A stretch of 64,000 bases of DNA from Palsa-504 sp963819785 (lineage in GTDB: Bacteria > Actinomycetota > Actinomycetes > Streptosporangiales > Streptosporangiaceae): positions 1 to 64,000 of the forward strand of contig CAWFXW010000037.1 of assembly GCA_963819785.1 (NCBI GenBank). Reading direction: 5' to 3'. Shown piece by piece: positions 46,447 to 54,569 of this stretch. Each line of letters starts with the position of its first letter. Positions within the stretch are counted from its first letter, which is position 1. The position numbers and the translations under genes were made by a program. The notes below the pieces were generated by a model, which was not told where the DNA came from, did not search any database, and worked only from the letters and a program-made list of their open reading frames with translations.

Positions 46447-46638
46447 CTAGCTGGTCACGTGGTGCGTGACCTCGGCGTCGGACGAGGGGAAGAACAGGCT
46501 GTCGTGACCGTCCTCCCAGCGAACCAGATACGGCGGTGCGCCCTCCACCCCGTCGACCTGGATGATTTCGCCGTGTCGCTCCTCATCGCCCTGATGACGC
46601 CCCTTGACCGTGAGCTCATCTCCGACCTGTGCTTGCAT
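46447..46638 (-). CDS. DUF1918 protein, copy 1
   Basis: 63 residues, an SH3-like small domain: MQAQVGDELTVKGRHQGDEE, GEIIQVDGVEGAPPYLVRW, EDGHDSLFFPSSDAEV. The PPYLVRWEDGH core is the DUF1918 hallmark. GGAGGTCGG precedes the ATG. Two DosR-like boxes lie upstream. A paralogue is at 50,749. Function unknown. Confidence 0.88.
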   Translation of the reverse strand: MQAQVGDELTVKGRHQGDEERHGEIIQVDGVEGAPPYLVRWEDGHDSLFFPSSDAEVTHHVTS

Positions 46639-46699
46639 GACCGACCTCCGAGTCGTCCGTTTGATGGCGAGCCTGAACCGGCGAAGCCACCCCGGGGTA

Positions 46700-46713
46700 G
46701 GGCCGAAGGGCCC
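46700..46713 (-). promoter_or_regulatory. DosR-like box upstream of DUF1918 copy 1
   Basis: GGGCCGAAGGGCCC, 62 nt upstream of the DUF1918 start; same core as the box at 35,191. Confidence 0.5.
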
Positions 46714-46731
46714 GCACGACTCCCTACCCAT

Positions 46732-46744
46732 GTGACTTTGGTCC
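46732..46744. promoter_or_regulatory. Second DosR-like box in the DUF1918/DUF2807 interval
   Basis: GTGACTTTGGTCC, one mismatch from GGGACTTTGGTCC, 94 nt from DUF1918 and 151 nt from the rightward DUF2807 gene. Confidence 0.4.
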
Positions 46745-46894
46745 GCGACCGGCTGGCCAGGCGTCCCTACCGCCAACCCGCCAGACGGCGGGCCGTTTGT
46801 CCAGGCGGGTTGGGCCATTTGGCTCTGCCGCCACGCGCAGTCGCGGCCGATGCTAGATGAGGAGCAGTCCGCTCCCACTCGAAAGGGAGGGGCC

Positions 46895-47620
46895 ATGGCC
46901 ATTATCTCAGCGCCTCACCGCGAGAGCCACACGCCGCATCGCAGCCGACGGGTCCTGATCGCTGCCTTCACCGCCGCCGCGATCCTGGCCGCGATCGGGA
47001 TAGTGCTGGCGGTCCGCGGCGGGGGGCCTGCGGGATCCGGAATACAGGGATCGGGCGTCGCTGCTACCCAGACGCGCACGGTAGCCAGGTTCAGCAGTCT
47101 GGAGCTGGCTGGCAGCAACAACGTCACCGTCACGGTGGGCACCACGCAGTCCGTCGCTGTCCACGCGGACAGTAATCTGATTAGCCACGTCACGACCCAC
47201 GTGGTGGCCGGAACGCTCGTCATCGCGGACACCGGAAGCTTCACCACCAAGACCCCGATGAGCGTCGAGGTCAGCGTGCCGTCACTGACCATGCTGAACC
47301 TCAGCGGCAGTGGCCAGCTCTCCGTCACCGGGATCAAGGCGCCCCGGCTGACCGTGGCGGTCTCCGGCAGCGGCCTGCTCTACGCGGCCGGAACCGCCAC
47401 CAGGCTGGACGTCACCGTCAGCGGTGACGGCTTGGCCCAGCTCAGCCAGCTCACCGCCAGCCAGGTGCACGCGGTCGTCACCGGTTCGGGCCTCATCCAG
47501 GTGACCGCCACCACCAGCTTGGACGCCGCGGTCCCGGGCACCGGCGCAATCGTCTACAGCGGCAACCCGTCCCAGGTGACCAGCAGCGTCACCGGCGTCG
47601 GAACCGTAACACGCGGATGA
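46895..47620 (+). CDS. DUF2807 (head GIN domain) exported protein
   Basis: 241 residues. One N-terminal hydrophobic helix (RRVLIAAFTAAAILAAIGIVLAV) serves as signal anchor. The remainder is a beta-helix-like repeat: FSSLELAGSNNVTVTVGTTQ, VEVSVPSLTMLNLSGSGQLS, LTVAVSGSGLLYAAG, LDVTVSGDGLAQ, VVTGSGLIQV, ending VTSSVTGVGTVTRG. This is the GIN-domain fold, probably extracytoplasmic. AAAGGGAGGGG lies 3 nt before the chosen ATG. Confidence 0.82.
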   Translation: MAIISAPHRESHTPHRSRRVLIAAFTAAAILAAIGIVLAVRGGGPAGSGIQGSGVAATQTRTVARFSSLELAGSNNVTVTVGTTQSVAVHADSNLISHVTTHVVAGTLVIADTGSFTTKTPMSVEVSVPSLTMLNLSGSGQLSVTGIKAPRLTVAVSGSGLLYAAGTATRLDVTVSGDGLAQLSQLTASQVHAVVTGSGLIQVTATTSLDAAVPGTGAIVYSGNPSQVTSSVTGVGTVTRG

Positions 47621-47703
47621 GCGGCCCGGCCGAGCCTGCGGACGTGGCGGGGACGGCGTGGAGTGGCGGCCGGTCTTCCCGCCGGTTGACGAGGATGACG
47701 TGT

Positions 47704-50151
47704 TCACCGGATGACTGCCTCGACATGCACGGTAGTACCTGGCGGGGCTAGCGGCACGAGCGTTCCGTTGATCCGCCGCCCGTCCACCTCCAGGCGAGCA
47801 ACCCGGCCGCTGACCCGGTCCGGGTGGCGCACGCTGATCTGGTACGTCGCGCCGCGGAACCGCCGGGTGGCGGTGAACCCGGACCAGGCTGCGGGCAGCA
47901 CGGGGTCGACGCGCAATCCGTCCGTTTCCGCGCGGATCCCGAGAATCCACTGCGTGATCGCGACCAGGTTCCAGGCGGCCGTCCCGGTCAGCCACGAGTT
48001 CTTGGCCTCGCCGCAGGTGGGCGCGTCCGGCCCGGCGATCATCTGGGCGTAAACGTACGGTTCGCAGCGGTGGACATCGCTGATCTGCTCTCGGGCCGAG
48101 GGGTTGATGCGCTTGTAGTAGCCGAACGCGGCATCGCCGTTGCCGGTCATCGCTTCGGCGATCATGATCCATGGGTTGGTGTGACAGAAGACGCTGCCGT
48201 TCTCCTTATAGCCGGGCGGGTAGGAGGAGATCTCGCCCAGCTCGAGGTGATAGCGGGTGTAGGCGGGCTGCAGCAGGACGATGCCGTGGCTGGTGGCCAG
48301 GCGTTCGCGGACGCTGGCCAGGGCCCGGCCGGCCATGCCGTTGCCGAGGCCGATGCCGCTCATCACGCACATGCCCTGGGGTTCGATGAAGATCTGGCCT
48401 TCGGCGTTGGCCACCGACCCGACGACCTGGCCGGCATGGTCATAGGCGCGAAGGAACCACTGGCCGTCCCAGCCGTGCTCGGTGACCGCGTAGGCCATCT
48501 TCTCCGCCTCGGCCCGGTAGCCGGCGGCGTCCGTGGCCCGCCCGCGCCGCCCGGCGATCTGTGCGAACTCCGTGGCCGCGAGGACGAACAGCCCACCGAT
48601 GAACACCGACTCGGCCACCCCGCCGGACACGTTCGCCGTAGTCTGGAACGACTCCCCGGGCGCGGTCGAGAAGCAGTTGAGATTCAGGCAGTCGTTCCAG
48701 TCGGCTCGGCCGATGAGCGGCAGCAGATGCGGGCCGAGCCGGTCCGAGGTGTAGCGCAGCGACCGTTCCAGGTGCTCATACAGCGGCGACGGAGCGTCCG
48801 GCGCGCCGGCGTAGGGTACGGGCTCGTCCAGGATCGTCTCGTCGCCGGTCTCCTTCAGGTAGGCGGCGACCGCGAGCACCAGCCAGAGCGGGTCGTCGTT
48901 GAACCCCGACCCGACGGCGTCGTTGCCGCTCTTGGTGAGCGGCTGGTACTGGTGGTACGCGCCGCCGGAAGCCAGTTGGGTGCCAGCCAGCTCGATGATG
49001 CGGCCGCGAGCCCGGCCGGGCGCTAGCTGCACGAATCCGAGCAGGTCCTGGCAGGAGTCGCGGAACCCGATACCCCTGGAGATCCCGGATTCGAACAGCG
49101 ACACCGAGCGGCTCATGGCGAAGGTCACCAGGCACTGGTACGGGTTCCAGATGTTCACCATGCGGTTGGTGTCCTCGTCCGGCGTCTGGACCGTCAGCAC
49201 AGACTGCAGTGACGCCCACGACTCGCGCAGCCGGCGGAATCCGTCCGCGACCGTCGCGGGCCGCAGCCACCGTTCGATGACCGGCCGGACGAGAGTCTTG
49301 TTCAAGATCGTCGAACCCGGCGGATCGAACTTGCGGTCATCCGGGTTCTCCCAGTAACCCAGGAGGAAGATGACCTCTTTCATGTCACCTGGCGCCAGCC
49401 GGAGGCGCACGTGATGGCTGCCGACTGGCGCCCAGCCGTGGGCGACCGAGTTGGCCGACTCGCCGCGCTCCACGACCAGCGGCCGGTCCCAGCCGCGGTA
49501 GGCGCCGAGGAACGCCTCACGCTGGGTGTCGAACCCGGCGAGCGGCTCCGAGCACGCGAAGTAGGCGAAATGATTGCGCCGCTCCCGGTACTCCGTCTTG
49601 TGGTAGATGACGCCGTCGGCGACCTCCACCTCTGCCGTCGAGAAGTTTCGCTGGAAGTTCGTCGCGTCGTCCTGCGCGTCCCACAGACAGAACTCGGCCG
49701 AGGAGAACACCGACAGGTCCACCGGCGTGCCGCGTTCATTGCGGACCCGCAACCGCCAGACCTCGAGGGTCTCGCCCAGCGGCACGAAGTACAAGGCCTC
49801 GGCCCGCACCCCGAGCCGCGCCGATGAGATCCGGGTGTAGGACAGGCCGTGCCGGCACTCGTAACTATCCAGGTCACGCTGGGTCGGCTGCCATGACGGC
49901 GACCAGTACTCCCCAGAGCCGTTGTCGCGCAGGTAAAGATAACGCCCACCGGAATCAGCCGGGACGTTGTTATAGCGGTACCGGGTGATCCGGCGCAACC
50001 GGGCGTCCCGGTAGCACGAGTAACCGCCCGCCGTATTCGAGATGATGCCGAAGTACGCATCCGTGCCCAGGTAATTGATCCACGGCACCGGCGTGTCCGG
50101 CCGGGTGATCACGTATTCACGGTGATCGTCGTCGAAGTGGCCATAGCGCAT
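47704..50151 (-). CDS. GH94 cellobiose phosphorylase-type enzyme
   Basis: Splits a beta-glucoside with phosphate to alpha-glucose-1-phosphate and a free sugar, without spending ATP. 815 residues: N-terminal beta-sandwich (PVPWINYLGTDAYFGIISNTA, GGYSCYRDARLRRITRYRYN), then an (alpha/alpha)6 barrel (SRGIGFRDSCQDLLGFVQL, YHQYQPLTKSGNDAVGSGFN, the general-acid Asp in IGRADWNDCLN, and HRCEPYVYAQMIAGPDA, GTAAWNLVAITQWILGIR). RDSCQD and ADWNDCLN are GH94 hallmarks; cellobiose is the likeliest substrate. It follows the GtrA gene by 4 nt. Confidence 0.88.
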   Translation of the reverse strand: MRYGHFDDDHREYVITRPDTPVPWINYLGTDAYFGIISNTAGGYSCYRDARLRRITRYRYNNVPADSGGRYLYLRDNGSGEYWSPSWQPTQRDLDSYECRHGLSYTRISSARLGVRAEALYFVPLGETLEVWRLRVRNERGTPVDLSVFSSAEFCLWDAQDDATNFQRNFSTAEVEVADGVIYHKTEYRERRNHFAYFACSEPLAGFDTQREAFLGAYRGWDRPLVVERGESANSVAHGWAPVGSHHVRLRLAPGDMKEVIFLLGYWENPDDRKFDPPGSTILNKTLVRPVIERWLRPATVADGFRRLRESWASLQSVLTVQTPDEDTNRMVNIWNPYQCLVTFAMSRSVSLFESGISRGIGFRDSCQDLLGFVQLAPGRARGRIIELAGTQLASGGAYHQYQPLTKSGNDAVGSGFNDDPLWLVLAVAAYLKETGDETILDEPVPYAGAPDAPSPLYEHLERSLRYTSDRLGPHLLPLIGRADWNDCLNLNCFSTAPGESFQTTANVSGGVAESVFIGGLFVLAATEFAQIAGRRGRATDAAGYRAEAEKMAYAVTEHGWDGQWFLRAYDHAGQVVGSVANAEGQIFIEPQGMCVMSGIGLGNGMAGRALASVRERLATSHGIVLLQPAYTRYHLELGEISSYPPGYKENGSVFCHTNPWIMIAEAMTGNGDAAFGYYKRINPSAREQISDVHRCEPYVYAQMIAGPDAPTCGEAKNSWLTGTAAWNLVAITQWILGIRAETDGLRVDPVLPAAWSGFTATRRFRGATYQISVRHPDRVSGRVARLEVDGRRINGTLVPLAPPGTTVHVEAVIR

Positions 50152-50155
50152 CGCG

Positions 50156-50641
50156 TCACCTGCCTTTGCTGGACGTGACCCAGACGAACCGCCGGTAGGA
50201 CCAGAACCGGAACAGCGTGGCCAGCGCGATGCCCGCGTTCAGCGCGGCAAAGGCCGCCAGCTTGTCGTGCCCGAGGTGCAGCAGGTAGTAGTTGAACGCC
50301 ACCGTGGCGTCCTGGATCAGCAGGCCGATGCCGTTCAGCACGCCGAAGACGATGAGCTCGCGGACGACACCGGTGCGCCGCCTGGTCCGGAACGACCAGT
50401 ACCGGTTGCCCAGGTACGTCACGATCGCGGCGACGGCGGTGGCGATCGTGGCCGATGTCACCGGCCCTGCGCCGAGGTGGATGAAGAGCAGGTCGTAGAC
50501 GCCGTTGGTGATGAATACGCCGGTGACGCCGATCACCGCGAACTTGGCGAACTCGTAGCCGAGCTGGCGGAATCGCCCGAACCACGCGAGAATGTCCGCG
50601 CCAAGGCCCCCGGACCTGCGCTGGCCGATTCCGTGCAACAT
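50156..50641 (-). CDS. GtrA-family membrane protein
   Basis: 161 residues with four predicted helices: FAKFAVIGVTGVFITNGVYD, VTSATIATAVAAIVTYLGNRYWSF (the NRYWSF motif is typical), LIVFGVLNGIGLLIQDATVAF, and ALNAGIALATLFRFWSYRRFVW. GtrA proteins help flip or transfer polyprenyl-linked sugars. Its link with the phosphorylase is only positional. Confidence 0.85.
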   Translation of the reverse strand: MLHGIGQRRSGGLGADILAWFGRFRQLGYEFAKFAVIGVTGVFITNGVYDLLFIHLGAGPVTSATIATAVAAIVTYLGNRYWSFRTRRRTGVVRELIVFGVLNGIGLLIQDATVAFNYYLLHLGHDKLAAFAALNAGIALATLFRFWSYRRFVWVTSSKGR

Positions 50642-50748
50642 CCTGATCGTCTCCTTGCGAGCACCTCTCCGCCACCAGGCCGCCCGCTTCCGGCGCCCGG
50701 GCCGCCCTAGCCGCGGCCCGGGCGCGGCGCCGCGTCACCGTCTGCTGC

Positions 50749-50952
50749 TCAGCCGGTCGTTCCGTGGGCGGGACGATGTTCGACCATGGTGTCCGAGGAA
50801 GGCGTGAACACACTGTCGTGACCGTTGTCCCACCGGACTAGGTACGGCGGCGCTCCGCCTTCCCCGTGAACCTCGACGATCATGCCCCTGCGGTCCTCGT
50901 CGCCGACATGGCGGCCCCTGACCACGATCTCGTCGCCGATTTCAGCGTGCAT
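50749..50952 (-). CDS. DUF1918 protein, copy 2
   Basis: 67 residues, closely related to copy 1: MHAEIGDEIVVRGRHVGDED, GMIVEVHGEGGAPPYLVRW, DNGHDSVFTPSSDTMV. GGAGGAGGAG lies before the ATG. Box-like GGGGCGAAGGTCCC lies 74 nt upstream. Confidence 0.88.
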   Translation of the reverse strand: MHAEIGDEIVVRGRHVGDEDRRGMIVEVHGEGGAPPYLVRWDNGHDSVFTPSSDTMVEHRPAHGTTG

Positions 50953-51025
50953 CTCGATCTCCTCCTCCTATTTGGCCGCCCGTTTCCAGGATCTGAGCAT
51001 CAGGGCAACGGTTTGCCTCCGGCCA

Positions 51026-51039
51026 GGGGCGAAGGTCCC
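51026..51039 (-). promoter_or_regulatory. DosR-like box upstream of DUF1918 copy 2
   Basis: GGGGCGAAGGTCCC, 74 nt upstream of the start, a spacing close to that of copy 1 (62 nt). Confidence 0.45.
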
Positions 51040-51049
51040 GCCTGGTGGC

Positions 51050-51478
51050 TCACCGTCCGTCTCGTAGGACCAGAACGGGACAGGAAGCGTGGTGCACGCA
51101 GTACTGACTGACCGAGCCGAGCAGCATTCCGGCGAACCCGCCGTGTCCCCGGCTGCCGACCACGAGCAGGTCGGCACCCTCGGCCGCGCGCACCAGCACG
51201 TCCGCGGCGTGCCCCTGGACCACCAACGGCTCGACCACTACGTCAGGCGCGATCCCGCTGACCTCGGCGAGCGCCTCGAACAGGGTCTTGCCCGCGTCAC
51301 CTTCGAAGTCGGCCGCTCCCTCGCTGAACGGCGCCAATCCGTAGCCAGAGGGGTACGACCAGGTGATCACCGCCTCGACTTCCGCGCCGGTCAGCTTCGC
51401 CTGGCCGACGGCCCAGCGCAGGGCCTTCATCGAAGACGGCGACCCGTCCATGCCCACTACGATCCGCTTATCGGCCAC
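51050..51478 (-). CDS. Universal stress protein (UspA family)
   Basis: 142 residues. KRIVVGMDGSPSSMKALRWAV starts the Rossmann-like fold. The ATP-binding loop is VVGSRGHGGFAGMLLGSVSQY followed by SCPVLVLRDGR, fitting the ATP-binding subclass as in the mycobacterial dormancy USPs. GTG 51,478 follows GGGAGGAGG at a workable distance; GTG 51,484 is possible. A DosR-like box lies 80 nt upstream. Confidence 0.9.
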   Translation of the reverse strand: MADKRIVVGMDGSPSSMKALRWAVGQAKLTGAEVEAVITWSYPSGYGLAPFSEGAADFEGDAGKTLFEALAEVSGIAPDVVVEPLVVQGHAADVLVRAAEGADLLVVGSRGHGGFAGMLLGSVSQYCVHHASCPVLVLRDGR

Positions 51479-51557
51479 AATCACCACCTCCTCCCTCCCT
51501 CTCCTACCGTGGCTTGCCGGGGAGGGGCGGCGTAAGGGGCGAACGCACCGGCATGCC

Positions 51558-51572
51558 GGGACCAATGGCTCT
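51558..51572 (-). promoter_or_regulatory. DosR-like box upstream of the universal stress protein
   Basis: GGGACCAATGGCTCT, 80 nt upstream of the USP start and 189 nt upstream of the rightward phosphofructokinase. Confidence 0.45.
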
Positions 51573-51760
51573 GCTTAGCCCATCTGCTCCCTGATCGCCG
51601 TAACACCGTCCTGATCGTCGGTTTCGCCGCCGAGGGAACCCGCGCCCGCGACCTGGCCGAGAGCGCGGTGAGCCGTTTGGGATTTGCGATGGAGCATGGT
51701 TCGCGGGTTCCCGGGCCGGTGCGCTTGCCGGGATCGCCTCGTTGCTGGAACGATGGCGGC

Positions 51761-53038
51761 GTGAAGCTAGGGATCTTGTGCGGCGGCGGTCCGGCCCCGG
51801 GGATGAACTCGGTAATCTCCGCAGCCACGATCGAGGCCCGGAATTCCGGGTGGGACGTCCTGGGAATCATGGACGGGTTCCAGCATCTGATCGAGGGGCG
51901 GGTCGAGGAGGCGCGGCCGCTGTCTATCACGGACGTGTCGAGGATCCACGTCCTGGGCGGGTCGGTCATCCGGACCTCGCGGGCCAACCCGACAGTGCGC
52001 GACGAGGACGCCGCCGACCCGGATTGGAGGCTGCACGCCTGTCTGGAGTCGCTGCAGAAGCTGGGGATCGGCGCGCTGGTGACGATCGGCGGGGACGACA
52101 CCGCGTTCTCGGCGTCCCGGCTGGCCGCGGCGGCCGGAGGGGGCCTGCGCGTGGCGCACGTGCCGAAGACCATCGACAACGACCTGCCGCTGCCAGGTGG
52201 CGCGCCGACGTTCGGCTTCGAGACCGCCAGGAGCGTGGGGGTCGGTCTCGTCAACAACCTGATGACCGACGCCATCACCACCCAGCGGTGGTACCTGGTG
52301 GTGGCCATGGGCCGTTCGGCCGGCCACCTGGCGCTGGGCATCGGGAAGGCGGCCGGGGCTACCTTGACGGTGATCGGCGAGGAGTTCCTCCGCGACGAGC
52401 CCATCCGGCTGTCGCGTCTGGTGGACGTTCTGGAGACCTCGATGCTCAAGCGGATCGCCCACGGCCGCCCCTTCGGCGTGGCGGTGCTCGCCGAGGGCAT
52501 CGGCCTGCGCCTGCCCCCGGACGAGCTGCGCAAGGCCATGCCCGAGGTCGAGCGAGACGAGCACGGCAACGTCCGGCTGGCCGAGCTCGAGCTGGACCGC
52601 CTGCTGGCCAGGCAGGTCAAGGACCGCTTCAAGGCACGCGGGCAGAACGTCACGGTCGAGGGCAAGAACATCGGCTACGAGCTCCGGTGCGCGCCCCCCA
52701 TCCCGTTCGACATCGAGTACACCCGCGACCTGGGCTACGGCGCCGTCGACTACCTCAAGCAGGTGCTGGCGGGCGACGAGCCCGGCGGCATGGTCACGAT
52801 CCAGGAGGGGCACATGGTGCCGCTGCCCTTCGGGTCGTTCACCGACCCCGAGACGGGACGGGTGCGGATCCGGCGGGTGAACGTCGAGTCGAGCTCGTAC
52901 CGGGTGGCCCGCGAATACATGATCCGGCTAGACCGAGAGGACCTCGAGGACCCGGAGAAGCTGCGCCCGATCGCAGCGGCCTCAGGGCTCACGCCCGAGG
53001 CCTTCCGCGACCGGTACGGCTATCTCGCCCGGGGCTGA
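51761..53038 (+). CDS. pfp: 6-phosphofructokinase, predicted PPi-dependent
   Basis: 425 residues, PfkA superfamily. Substrate loops: LCGGGPAPGMNSVI, VTIGGDDTAFSA, HVPKTIDNDLPLP, VAMGRSAGHLALGIG, NVTVEGKNIGYELR. The pair that sets phosphoryl donor is Asp in GGDDT (Gly in ATP enzymes) and Lys in PKTIDND (Gly in E. coli PfkA), which predicts pyrophosphate use. Such enzymes are reversible, so this one could work in glycolysis or gluconeogenesis. I chose GTG 51,761, which gives the family's usual N-terminus; upstream in-frame residues look non-coding. Confidence 0.85.
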   Translation: MKLGILCGGGPAPGMNSVISAATIEARNSGWDVLGIMDGFQHLIEGRVEEARPLSITDVSRIHVLGGSVIRTSRANPTVRDEDAADPDWRLHACLESLQKLGIGALVTIGGDDTAFSASRLAAAAGGGLRVAHVPKTIDNDLPLPGGAPTFGFETARSVGVGLVNNLMTDAITTQRWYLVVAMGRSAGHLALGIGKAAGATLTVIGEEFLRDEPIRLSRLVDVLETSMLKRIAHGRPFGVAVLAEGIGLRLPPDELRKAMPEVERDEHGNVRLAELELDRLLARQVKDRFKARGQNVTVEGKNIGYELRCAPPIPFDIEYTRDLGYGAVDYLKQVLAGDEPGGMVTIQEGHMVPLPFGSFTDPETGRVRIRRVNVESSSYRVAREYMIRLDREDLEDPEKLRPIAAASGLTPEAFRDRYGYLARG

Positions 53039-53086
53039 GCCGCAATCGAGCCGGTGTTCTGGTGCCCGTGATCTAGACGACGGGAC

Positions 53087-53112
53087 GGGACTTAAAGCCT
53101 GCCATAAGTCCC
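53087..53112. promoter_or_regulatory. Inverted pair of DosR-like half sites upstream of the deacetylase
   Basis: GGGACTTA (53087-53094) and TAAGTCCC (53105-53112) are exact inverted repeats 10 nt apart; each reads into a box-like core (GGGACTTAAAGCC forward, GGGACTTATGGC reverse). They lie 121 nt before the deacetylase GTG. A hairpin/terminator for the preceding gene is an alternative, but no T-run follows. Confidence 0.4.
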
Positions 53113-53232
53113 TGGTGGTCAGGCCGCATGCCTCTGTGACTAACCGGACGCATCTGATGAGTTCGAGTGAGCGTTTTAGTTCCTCAGTCTCCTGACCATG
53201 CTCGTCACGGCTGGGACCGGACGGAGATTACG

Positions 53233-54510
53233 GTGTCTGCCTCTCGATTGCGGCTACTCGCCGCGGCCATGGCTCTGGGTACGATCGGAGCCTTCGCCGC
53301 CCCGGCCGCCGCGGCATCCCAGCCGCCACCAGGAAGCGAAGGCCTGGCGGGTCCGGCCGCCCTGATGCCCAACGGCCAGATCGCGACGCCACCGCAGACC
53401 ATCTCGCCGCAGGTGTCGACCAGCTGCCCCGCGGCGCCGTACGGGGCGCGGAGCGCAGCGCCAGGCAGCGGCAAGACCGTCGCCCTGACCTTCGACGACG
53501 GCCCCGGTGCCAGCACCGGGAGCATCTTGTCGATCCTGGCTCAGTACGGCGTCCCGGCCACGTTCTTCAACCTCGGCCAGAACATGGCGCCCCGGGCCGC
53601 CCTGGTCAAGCAGGAAGCCACCATGGGCTACGCACTGGACAACCACACCTGGGACCACAAGAACATGACGACTCTGTCCGCCTCGGCGCAGGGCACCGAG
53701 ATGGACCAGGCCAGTGCCGAGCAGGTGAGCCTGACCGGCGTCCAGCCGTGCGGGTTCCGCCCGCCGGGCGGCAATTACAACTCGACCACGCTGAGCCTGG
53801 CGCAGCAGCGCCGGATGACGGTGTGGACCTGGTCGGTGGATACCGAGGACTGGAAGGCGAACGGCTCGTCGTCGGCGTACTGGGTGAACCGGATCATCAG
53901 CCTGGCCGAACGGGAGGGCGGCGTGCTGACGCACCCGATCGTGCTGATGCACAACCAGCCGGCCGGCAATCCGGCCACCGTGGCGGCCCTGCCGGCGATC
54001 ATCCGGTACTTCGGCAGCCACGGGTACACCTTCGTGGACCTGCTCGGCCGGACCGCGGTCCACACGCCGGGCAACCGGGGTGACGAGGTTAACCCGTTCG
54101 GGAACGGCTTCGACGTGTTCCACCAGCGCGAGGCGGTGAACGCGATCATCGTCGGCTGGACCGCGACCAAGGCCGACCCTGCGACCCACTTCATCCGGCT
54201 TCCCGGGACGGTCCCGGGTGCGTACAGGTTCGAGTACGCGCCGAACGGCGGGGCGACCGGGCTGTTCGTGTCGAACCCCGGCTATGACGCGGCGGGCACC
54301 GGCCTGAGGGACGGCCTCGTGCTGCGCGCCTCCAACGATGGGCCGTGGCAGCAATTCGTCCCGCAGCCGAACGGCACGCTGAAGAACGTGGCTACCGGTC
54401 TGTACGTCTGCCCGAACGGCACCGGGGCGCAGCTGCGCGGCACCCCCGTTCCCTCCCCGTGGGGCGGCTCCGCCTACACCTGGACGGACTACGCCCATCT
54501 GCATGGGTAA
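53233..54510 (+). CDS. Secreted polysaccharide deacetylase (NodB/CE4) with C-terminal extension
   Basis: 425 residues. Signal peptide: RLRLLAAAMALGTIGAFAAP then AAAASQ. The NodB domain (about residues 90-285) has VALTFDDGPGAST with the catalytic and metal Asp, DNHTWDHKNM with the two metal His, GFRPPGGNYN, TWSVDTEDWKANG and LTHPIVLMHNQPAG. The last 140 residues (VFHQREAVNAIIVGWTATKA, FVSNPGYDAAGTGLRDGLVL, GLYVCPNGTGAQL) look like a carbohydrate-binding or lectin-like module that I cannot name. GTG has GGAG 7 nt before it. It probably removes acetyl groups from peptidoglycan or an extracellular glycan. Confidence 0.88.
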   Translation: MSASRLRLLAAAMALGTIGAFAAPAAAASQPPPGSEGLAGPAALMPNGQIATPPQTISPQVSTSCPAAPYGARSAAPGSGKTVALTFDDGPGASTGSILSILAQYGVPATFFNLGQNMAPRAALVKQEATMGYALDNHTWDHKNMTTLSASAQGTEMDQASAEQVSLTGVQPCGFRPPGGNYNSTTLSLAQQRRMTVWTWSVDTEDWKANGSSSAYWVNRIISLAEREGGVLTHPIVLMHNQPAGNPATVAALPAIIRYFGSHGYTFVDLLGRTAVHTPGNRGDEVNPFGNGFDVFHQREAVNAIIVGWTATKADPATHFIRLPGTVPGAYRFEYAPNGGATGLFVSNPGYDAAGTGLRDGLVLRASNDGPWQQFVPQPNGTLKNVATGLYVCPNGTGAQLRGTPVPSPWGGSAYTWTDYAHLHG

Positions 54511-54527
54511 GTCAGACCTGCCTGGGT

Positions 54528-54542
54528 GCGACCGTTGGTCCT
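54528..54542 (+). promoter_or_regulatory. DosR-like box upstream of the P-type ATPase
   Basis: GCGACCGTTGGTCCT, one mismatch from a GGGACCNNNGGTCCT palindrome, ending 27 nt before the ATPase ATG. Confidence 0.4.
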
Positions 54543-54569
54543 TGTGGCCGAGGGCTTTGATGCTCTTCA

